Source: Rhodococcus antarcticus (GTDB taxonomy: Bacteria > Actinomycetota > Actinomycetes > Mycobacteriales > Mycobacteriaceae). From it: a stretch of DNA of 64,000 nt. The notes under the pieces were generated by a model that was given only the letters and a program-made list of their open reading frames with translations, was not told where the DNA came from and searched no databases. The stretch spans positions 3,100,001 to 3,164,000 of the forward strand of contig NZ_CP110615.1 in NCBI RefSeq assembly GCF_026153295.1. Direction: 5' to 3'. The position numbers and the translations under genes are program-made. Positions 58,538-64,000 of the stretch are shown here, piece by piece (within the stretch, counting starts at the first letter, position 1; each line of letters opens with the position of its first letter).

Positions 58538-59944
58538 GTGCAGAACTCATTGCCGCGGGCAACGATCGGGGGCCTTCCGGCGGCCCACCAGGTCGGGGTC
58601 GATCGTCTCCTCGCCAGCTACCGCGCCGTTCCCGCCGACGCCACCGTGCGCCTGGCCAAGAAGAGCAGCAACCTGTTCCGGGCCCGCGACGCCGCCACGG
58701 CCCCCGGCCTCGACGTCTCCGGGCTGACGGGCGTGCTCGCGGTGGACGTCAGCGGGCGGACCGCCGACGTCGCCGGGATGTGCACCTACGAGGACCTGGT
58801 GGCGGCCACCCTGCCCTTCGGCCTGGCGCCGATGGTGGTGCCGCAGCTCAAGACGATCACCCTCGGCGGGGCGGTCACCGGGCTCGGCATCGAGTCCACG
58901 AGCTTCCGCAACGGGTTGCCGCACGAGTCGGTGCTGGAGATGGACGTGCTCACCGGTGCGGGCGAGATCGTCACCGCCACCCGCGACAACGAGCACGCCG
59001 ACCTGTTCAGCGGGTTCGCGAACTCCTACGGCACCCTCGGCTACGCCACCCGGCTGCGCATCGAGCTCGAGCCGGTGAAGCCGTTCGTCGCCCTGCGGCA
59101 CCTGCGCTTCCACGACCTCGACGAGCTGGCCGACGCCACCGCCCGGATCTCAACCCTCCGCGAGCACGAGGGCGTCGCGGTGGACTACCTCGACGGCGTG
59201 GTCTTCACCGCCACCGAGTCCTACCTGACGCTGGGCACCCAGACCGACGAGCCGGGGCCGGTCAGCGACTACACCGGCCAGCAGGTGTTCTACCGGTCGA
59301 TCCAGGAGCGCCGCACCGACCGGCTGACCATCGGCGACTACCTGTGGCGCTGGGACACCGACTGGTTCTGGTGCTCCCGGGCCTTCGGGGCGCAGAACCC
59401 CACCGTCCGGCGCTTCTGGCCCCGCCGCCTGCGCCGCAGCAGCTTCTACTCGAGGCTCATCGGGCTCGACGCCAGGTACCACGTGGCCGACCGGCTCGAG
59501 GCACGCAAGGGCCGCCCCGCCCGCGAGCGCGTGGTGCAGGACGTGGAGGTCCCCGTGGAGAACACCGCGGCCTTCCTCCGGTGGTTCCTCGACGAGGTGC
59601 CCATCGAGCCGCTGTGGCTGTGCCCGCTGCGGCTGCGCGACACCCCCGAGCACCCCGCGCGGACGTGGGACCTCTACCCCATGGCGACCGACCGCACCTA
59701 CGTCAACGTCGGCTTCTGGTCCACGGTCCCGGTGACCCCGGGAGTGGATGGGGCCACGAACCGGTTGATCGAGGCGCAGGTGACGCAGTTCGACGGCCAC
59801 AAGTCGCTGTACTCCGACTCCTACTACTCCGAAGACGAGTTCGCCGCCCTCTACGGCGGCGGGCTCTACGAGTCCCTCAAGCGGCGCTACGACCCCTCCA
59901 CACGCCTGCTCGACCTCTACGCCAAGGCGGTACGCAGAAGATGA
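58538..59944 (+). CDS. tmsA: FAD-binding oxidoreductase, TmsA/BfaA type (methylene-fatty-acid reductase)
   Basis: 468 residues. FAD_binding_4 domain: VDVSGRTADVAGMCTYEDLVAATLPFGLAPMVVPQLKTITLGGAVTGLGIES with GLPHESV and SGFANSYGTLGYATRLRIELE. The N-terminal lead resembles DWARF/DIMINUTO-type Delta24-sterol-reductase relatives. In actinobacteria TmsA with TmsB converts oleoyl chains to 10-methylstearate (tuberculostearic acid); TmsA performs the reduction of the methylene intermediate. GTG 58538 is leaderless and CRP-site-linked. It overlaps tmsB by ATGA. Confidence 0.88.
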   Translation: MQNSLPRATIGGLPAAHQVGVDRLLASYRAVPADATVRLAKKSSNLFRARDAATAPGLDVSGLTGVLAVDVSGRTADVAGMCTYEDLVAATLPFGLAPMVVPQLKTITLGGAVTGLGIESTSFRNGLPHESVLEMDVLTGAGEIVTATRDNEHADLFSGFANSYGTLGYATRLRIELEPVKPFVALRHLRFHDLDELADATARISTLREHEGVAVDYLDGVVFTATESYLTLGTQTDEPGPVSDYTGQQVFYRSIQERRTDRLTIGDYLWRWDTDWFWCSRAFGAQNPTVRRFWPRRLRRSSFYSRLIGLDARYHVADRLEARKGRPARERVVQDVEVPVENTAAFLRWFLDEVPIEPLWLCPLRLRDTPEHPARTWDLYPMATDRTYVNVGFWSTVPVTPGVDGATNRLIEAQVTQFDGHKSLYSDSYYSEDEFAALYGGGLYESLKRRYDPSTRLLDLYAKAVRRR

Positions 59945-61257
59945 CCACGATCAAGACCCCCGGCCGTGCGAGCACCGGCCACCGGATGACCCTGGGCGAG
60001 ATCGTCGACACCCTCGCCGGTGGCCAGCTCGGGCTCCGGTTCACCGCCTACGACGGCAGCTCCGCCGGGCCGGAGGACGCCCCCATCGGGATGCACCTGG
60101 CGTCCCCGCGCGGCGCCACCTACCTGGCCACCGCCCCCAAGGACCCCGACCTGGGCATGGCGCGCGCCTACGTCTCCGGCGACCTCACCGTCTCCGGCGT
60201 GCACCCGGGCGATCCCTACGACGCCCTGGTGGCCATGGCCGAGGGGCTCAAGCTGCACCGCCCGCCGGCGTTCACCCTGGCGGCGATCATGCGCTCGCTG
60301 GGCTGGGAGACGCTGCGCCCGGTGGCCCCGCCCCCCCAGGAGGCGCTGCCCAAGTGGCGCCGCACCGCCCAGGGCCTGCGGCACTCCAAGATCCGCGACG
60401 CCGAGGCCATCCACAGCCACTACGACGTCTCGAACAGGTTCTACGAGCACGTGCTGGGCGACTCCATGACCTACACCTGCGCGTACTACCCCGCCGAGGA
60501 CGCCACCCTGGGCCAGGCCCAGGAGGACAAGTACCAGCTCGTCTTCGACAAGCTCGGGCTCAAGGCCGGTGACCGGCTGCTCGACGTCGGCTGCGGCTGG
60601 GCCGGGATGGTCCGCTTCGCCGCCCGCCGCGGGGTGCACGCCCTGGGCGCGACGCTGAGCAAGGAGCAGGCGGAGTGGGGCCAGGCCGCGATCATCCGCG
60701 AGGGGCTGCAGGAGTTCGCCGAGGTCCGCCACAGCGACTACCGCGACGTCAGCGAGACCGGCTTCGACGCCATCAGCTCCATCGGGCTCACCGAACACAT
60801 CGGCATCGCCCAGTACCCCGCGTACTTCGCGTTCATCGTGGACAGGCTGCTCCCGGGCGGGCGGCTGCTCAACCACTGCATCACCCGCCCCGGCAACGAC
60901 CGGCGCACCATGACCGGCTCGTTCATCGACCGCTACGTCTTCCCCGACGGCGAGCTCATCGGCTCCGGCACGATCATCAGCGAGATCCAGGACGCCGGGC
61001 TCGAGGTGCGCCACGAGGAGAACCTGCGCGAGCACTACGCGCTGACCCTGCGGGACTGGAACCAGAACCTGGTCGACCACTGGGACGAGTGCGTGGCCGA
61101 GGTCGGCGAGGGCACGGCGCGGCTGTGGGGGCTGTACATGGCCGGCTCGCGGCTGGGCTTCGAGCGCAACGTGGTCCAGCTCCACCAGGTGCTCGCGGTC
61201 AAGCTCGCCCCACAGGGCTCAGCAGGCTTCGCGCTGCGCGGCTTCGCCCGTGCGTGA
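59941..61257 (+). CDS. tmsB: SAM-dependent fatty-acid methyltransferase, TmsB/BfaB type (CFA synthase family)
   Basis: 438 residues. It has the cyclopropane-synthase-type core: the N-terminal domain (LGEIVDTLAGGQLGLRFTAYDGS), HYDVSNRFYEHVLGDSMTYTCAYY, the SAM motif LLDVGCGWAGMVRFAARRGVHALGATLS, SSIGLTEHIG and LNHCITRP. It methylates the double bond of oleoyl phospholipid; the partner TmsA then reduces it. The 44-nt repeat overlaps its last codons, so the stop TGA lies in the repeat. ATG 59941 overlaps the tmsA stop. Confidence 0.9.
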   Translation: MTTIKTPGRASTGHRMTLGEIVDTLAGGQLGLRFTAYDGSSAGPEDAPIGMHLASPRGATYLATAPKDPDLGMARAYVSGDLTVSGVHPGDPYDALVAMAEGLKLHRPPAFTLAAIMRSLGWETLRPVAPPPQEALPKWRRTAQGLRHSKIRDAEAIHSHYDVSNRFYEHVLGDSMTYTCAYYPAEDATLGQAQEDKYQLVFDKLGLKAGDRLLDVGCGWAGMVRFAARRGVHALGATLSKEQAEWGQAAIIREGLQEFAEVRHSDYRDVSETGFDAISSIGLTEHIGIAQYPAYFAFIVDRLLPGGRLLNHCITRPGNDRRTMTGSFIDRYVFPDGELIGSGTIISEIQDAGLEVRHEENLREHYALTLRDWNQNLVDHWDECVAEVGEGTARLWGLYMAGSRLGFERNVVQLHQVLAVKLAPQGSAGFALRGFARA

Positions 61258-61290
61258 TTTCTGGACCCAGGACGCGAGTTTTCCTTCACA
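61247..61290 (+). repeat. 44-nt dispersed element, copy 2
   Basis: The first 24 nt (beginning CCCGTGCGTGATTTCTGG) are identical to 28939-28962; the next 20 match at most positions. Here the unit supplies the last three codons and the TGA stop of tmsB. Confidence 0.92.
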
Positions 61291-61314
61291 CCTGCGGAGC
61301 ACCATCCTGGAGAC

Positions 61315-63093
61315 ATGACACTTCTCGAGCTGCTCCGGGCCCGCACCTGGCGTGCCTTCGACGTGGACGACTCCGGGCGGGTCCTGGCCGGCTGGGACAA
61401 CTCGGGCTCGGTCCAGCTGGTGGAGATCGCGCCGGACGGCACCCGGACGGTGCTCACGGACCTGCCGGGATCGTGCTCGGGTCGCTACCTGCCGGGTGAG
61501 CGGATGGTCGTCGTCCAGCACGACGAGGGGGGCAACGAGCGCGGTCAGCTCTCCGTCCTCGACCCGGAGGTGCCGTTCGCGCTCGCACCCCTGGTGCGCG
61601 ACCCGGCCTTCATCCACTCCCTGGCGGAGGTGCTGCCCGGGCGGGTGGTCTACCGGACCAACCGCCGCAACGGGATCGACTTCGACGTGGTGGTGCGCAA
61701 CGTGACCGCCGGGCTGGAGGAGGTCGTCCACGACGGCGGCGGCAACGTGACCGAGGTGAGCCTGAGCCCGGACTCCCGGTACGTGCTGGTCGGCGTCATC
61801 GGTGCGCAGCCCATGTCCACCCAGCTGCTGCTGGTGGACAACCTCGCCAGCACCCGGGACGGGGTCGTCCGCGAGCTGACCGGCGCCGACGAGCACGCCC
61901 GGTTCGAGAACGTGCACTGGCTGCCGGACTCCTCGGGCCTGGTGCTGACCACCGACCGGACCACCGACCGCACGGTCGTCGCCCGCCTCGACCTGGACTC
62001 CGACGAGCTCACCGTCCTGGTCGCCGGCGAGCACGACACCACGGCGTGGCTCTCCCCCGACGGCTCGACCCTGCTCTGCGAAGCCAACGCCGACGGCTGG
62101 AGCTCGCTCACGCTCACCGCGGTGGACGGCTCCGGCGTGCGCGAGGTGGTGCTGCCGGTTCCCGGCGTGGTCGGCGGGCGTTTCCCCGCACCGGTGTTCA
62201 GCCCGGACTCGGCCACCGTGGCGATCTCGTTCACCGCCCCCGGCGAGCCCGGCTCGGTGCTGCTGCTCGACGTGGCCACTGGTGCGGTGCGCACCGTGGT
62301 GGGCGAGCCCGCCGAGGGTGCGGTCTCCCCCTCCAGCCACCTGGTGCCCACGCCGGACGGCGAGCAGGTGCCCTGCCACGTCTACGCCCCGACGCAGCCC
62401 ACGGCCCTGGCCGGCAGCTCGGTGGTGAACGTGCACGGTGGTCCGGAGGGCCAGAGCCGCCCGGAGTTCTCCCCCGTGGTGCAGGCGCTCGTGGCGGCCG
62501 GGCACACGGTGCTGGTGCCCAACGTCCGCGGCTCCGTCGGCTACGGCAAGCGCTGGTACTCCCTGGACGACGTCCGGCTGCGCCTCGACTCGGTGGCCGA
62601 CCTCGCCGCGCTGCACGAGTGGCTGCCCAGCCAGGGCCTGGACCCCGCGCGTGCTGCGCTGTGGGGCGGGAGCTACGGCGGGTACATGGTGCTGATGGGG
62701 TGCGCGTTCCAGCCCGAGCGCTGGGCCGCCGGGGTGGACATCGTGGGGATGTCCTCGCTGGTCACGTTCCTGGAGAACACCTCGCCCTACCGCCGGGCCG
62801 CCCGCGAGCGCGAGTACGGCACCCTCGCCCACGACCGCGAGTTCCTCACCGGGGCCTCCGCGCTGAGCCGCATCGACGACCTGCGGGCACCGCTCGTGGT
62901 CATCCACGGCGCGAACGATCCGAGGGTGCCGCTCAGCGAGGCGGAGCAGCTGCACGCCGCCCTCAGCGCGCGCGGGGTGGAGTGCGAGCTGCTCATATAC
63001 CCCGACGAGGGCCACGGGCTCGCGAAGCGGGCGAACCGGGAGGACGCCTACCCGCGTGCGCTGGACTTCCTGGCCCGGCACCTGGCGGGCTGA
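61315..63093 (+). CDS. S9-family peptidase (prolyl-oligopeptidase type), second paralogue
   Basis: 592 residues. The N-terminal beta-propeller repeats include AFDVDDSGRVLAGWDNSGSV and SLSPDSRYVLVGV; the alpha/beta-hydrolase domain begins NVHGGPEGQSRP. Nucleophile Ser lies in GGSYGGYMVL, Asp in GANDPRVP and His in EGHGLA. It resembles mycobacterial S9 peptidases of acyl-peptide hydrolase type; no signal peptide. ATG 61315 begins MTLLELLRA. It follows tmsB with 57 nt, mostly the repeat, so read-through expression is possible. Confidence 0.92.
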   Translation: MTLLELLRARTWRAFDVDDSGRVLAGWDNSGSVQLVEIAPDGTRTVLTDLPGSCSGRYLPGERMVVVQHDEGGNERGQLSVLDPEVPFALAPLVRDPAFIHSLAEVLPGRVVYRTNRRNGIDFDVVVRNVTAGLEEVVHDGGGNVTEVSLSPDSRYVLVGVIGAQPMSTQLLLVDNLASTRDGVVRELTGADEHARFENVHWLPDSSGLVLTTDRTTDRTVVARLDLDSDELTVLVAGEHDTTAWLSPDGSTLLCEANADGWSSLTLTAVDGSGVREVVLPVPGVVGGRFPAPVFSPDSATVAISFTAPGEPGSVLLLDVATGAVRTVVGEPAEGAVSPSSHLVPTPDGEQVPCHVYAPTQPTALAGSSVVNVHGGPEGQSRPEFSPVVQALVAAGHTVLVPNVRGSVGYGKRWYSLDDVRLRLDSVADLAALHEWLPSQGLDPARAALWGGSYGGYMVLMGCAFQPERWAAGVDIVGMSSLVTFLENTSPYRRAAREREYGTLAHDREFLTGASALSRIDDLRAPLVVIHGANDPRVPLSEAEQLHAALSARGVECELLIYPDEGHGLAKRANREDAYPRALDFLARHLAG

Positions 63094-63190
63094 GCACGGG
63101 TGCTCGAGCCGGTCGCACGAGGCGGGTGCACGAGCCGCGTGCCCGGTCCGAGCCCCTGGGGGGTGGGCCCCGCCCTCAGCGGCCCCGCCC

Positions 63191-64000
63191 TCAGCGGCCG
63201 CGCTCGAGCGGACGCGCGCCCAGCTCGGTGGCGAGCAGCTCGAGCGCGACGTCCTCGGGATCGCGGCGCGCGGCGGCGTCCGCGGGCGCACCGCTGGCGG
63301 CCTCCGCGAGGAGGGCCTCCTCGTCGTCGACCACCGGTGCGCCCGGAGCACCGGCGCCCGGCTCGGGGTCGTCGGGGTCGGAGGGCTCGTCGGGCGGCGG
63401 CACGTCGTCCACGGCGTGGGACGGGGCGGCAGCAGCAGCGCCGCTGCGCTGCGGACGGGTGAAGCGCTGGCCCCCCGACGGCGGAGCCGCGCGCACGGGG
63501 ACCGGTGGCGGCGCTGGTTCCGACCCACCGGACCCGCTCTCGCACACCACCGTCCAGTCGACCCCGAGGACGTCGCGCAGCGCCTCGCGGACCACGTCGG
63601 CGTTGCGCGACTCGGTGAGCCGCTTCGCCAGCGGCCCGGAGTCGTGCCTGAGCACGAGGGTGTCACCGTCGACGCGGCGGACCGTGGCGGCCGAGAGCAT
63701 GACCTCGGTGGTCCGGCTGCGCTCCCGGACCTTGTTGCGCACCTCCGGCCACACCCTGCGCACCGCGGCGGCGTCGGGCTGCCCGGTGGTGGGGCGGGGG
63801 GCGGGCTCAGGAGCATCCGCGGTGTCCGGGGCCTCTCCGGGCTGCGGGGTGGGCCCAGAGCTGCCGACGCGCTCCCCGACCCGGTCACCAGGACGTGACG
63901 GTGGGGTGGGGGGTGCCCCGACGACGGCGGCGTCCCCTCGATCGTGGTTCTCGGGGCGGGCTGCAGGAGTCGCCTCCGCGCCAGCCCCCGGCACCGGCTG
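63191..64000 (-). CDS. dnaX: DNA polymerase III subunit gamma/tau, C-terminal part (gene runs off the right edge)
   Basis: At least 269 residues at the C-terminal end of DnaX. The clamp-loader ATPase domains lie beyond the window. Present are a Pro/Gly-rich linker (PEPAPRPTTGQPDAAAVRRVWPEVRNKVRERSR), the conserved tau-like domain TTEVMLSAATVRRVDGDTLVLRHDSGPLAKRLTESRNADVVREALRDVLGVDWTVVCE, and a second acidic linker ending ALELLATELGARPLERGR. Identification rests on that domain and on position (Rv3721c). It is convergent with the S9 peptidase; a short direct repeat (GCCCCGCCCTCAGCGG, twice) lies just after its stop. Confidence 0.88.
   Translation of the reverse strand, partial: QPVPGAGAEATPAARPENHDRGDAAVVGAPPTPPSRPGDRVGERVGSSGPTPQPGEAPDTADAPEPAPRPTTGQPDAAAVRRVWPEVRNKVRERSRTTEVMLSAATVRRVDGDTLVLRHDSGPLAKRLTESRNADVVREALRDVLGVDWTVVCESGSGGSEPAPPPVPVRAAPPSGGQRFTRPQRSGAAAAAPSHAVDDVPPPDEPSDPDDPEPGAGAPGAPVVDDEEALLAEAASGAPADAAARRDPEDVALELLATELGARPLERGR

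Noticed and set aside
58471-59940. A fused frame joining a long N-terminal region to the TmsB methyltransferase
   Set aside because: The extension is a shadow of tmsA in another frame; ATG 59941 overlaps the tmsA stop and gives the normal family length.
63094-63190. Gene in the short gap after the second S9 peptidase
   Set aside because: Only a 16-bp direct repeat (GCCCCGCCCTCAGCGG, twice) and no start with a ribosome site are seen.

Overview
The window is very GC-rich DNA from an actinomycete. Its gene order follows, from memory, the Mycobacterium tuberculosis H37Rv stretch from topA (Rv3646c) to dnaZX (Rv3721c): topA, a hypothetical, cspA, helicase, the tad pilus genes, a SerB-like HAD protein, acs, ephE, marP, a CoA-type Nudix, a TlpA thioredoxin, crp, MBL, RidA, two ArsA-like ATPases, whiB4, ponA2, a phosphoesterase, asd-ask, leuA, recR, ybaB, an amidase, the 10-methyl fatty-acid pair and dnaX. 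CRP, WhiB4, PonA2 and tuberculostearate-type genes together point to Mycobacteriales in the broad sense (including Pseudonocardia-like genera). I cannot name the genus. No prophage, insertion sequence or CRISPR array is visible, so this is conserved chromosomal core with small lineage-specific changes.

Layout. 1-6140: topA (3' end outside the window), a hypothetical, a lipoprotein, cspA, a divergent DUF1998-type helicase and a sugar-nucleotide-epimerase-like protein. 6237-12711: a geranylgeranyl-reductase-type flavoprotein, a UDG-like protein, and a seven-gene tad/flp locus on the minus strand. 13055-19081: HAD phosphatase, a structured non-coding RNA in the position of the mycobacterial Ms1/MTS2823 RNA, F420-type oxidoreductase, acyl-CoA ligase, aminopeptidase P and a degenerate Fic-like protein. 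19160-26499: acs, a holin-like membrane protein, epoxide hydrolase, MarP, Nudix, thioredoxin and crp. 26807-34564: MFS pump, small metabolic enzymes, the ArsA-like pair and whiB4. 34792-41873: ponA2, YqeY, phosphoesterase, tRNA-Pro(CGG), GNAT, S9 peptidase and Ohr. 41957-49390: asd-ask, nitroreductase-like protein, kynureninase and leuA with a leader peptide. 49282-57364: a truncated FBP zinc-finger gene, a dipeptide/oligopeptide ABC operon, a kinase, recR and ybaB. 57464-64000: amidase lipoprotein, tmsA/tmsB-type pair, S9 peptidase and the 3' part of dnaX.

Regulation visible in the sequence. Many genes carry a TANNNT-type -10 box ending 6-8 nt before the start codon, which is the geometry of leaderless mRNAs. 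CRP-like sites (GTGA-N6-TCAC) lie in front of the Ms1-like RNA and the fatty-acid methylation pair (perfect matches), and in front of crp and acs (one mismatch each). leuA is preceded by a 13-residue leader peptide with three consecutive leucine codons and by hairpins, one of which can hide the leuA ribosome binding site.

Three families of intergenic repeat each occur twice: a 59-bp unit with two perfect 18-bp palindromes 41 bp apart; a long hairpin lying between convergent genes; and a 44-nt unit after stop codons. The palindrome unit and an adjacent G-rich tandem repeat have been absorbed into the open 3' end of the truncated FBP gene.
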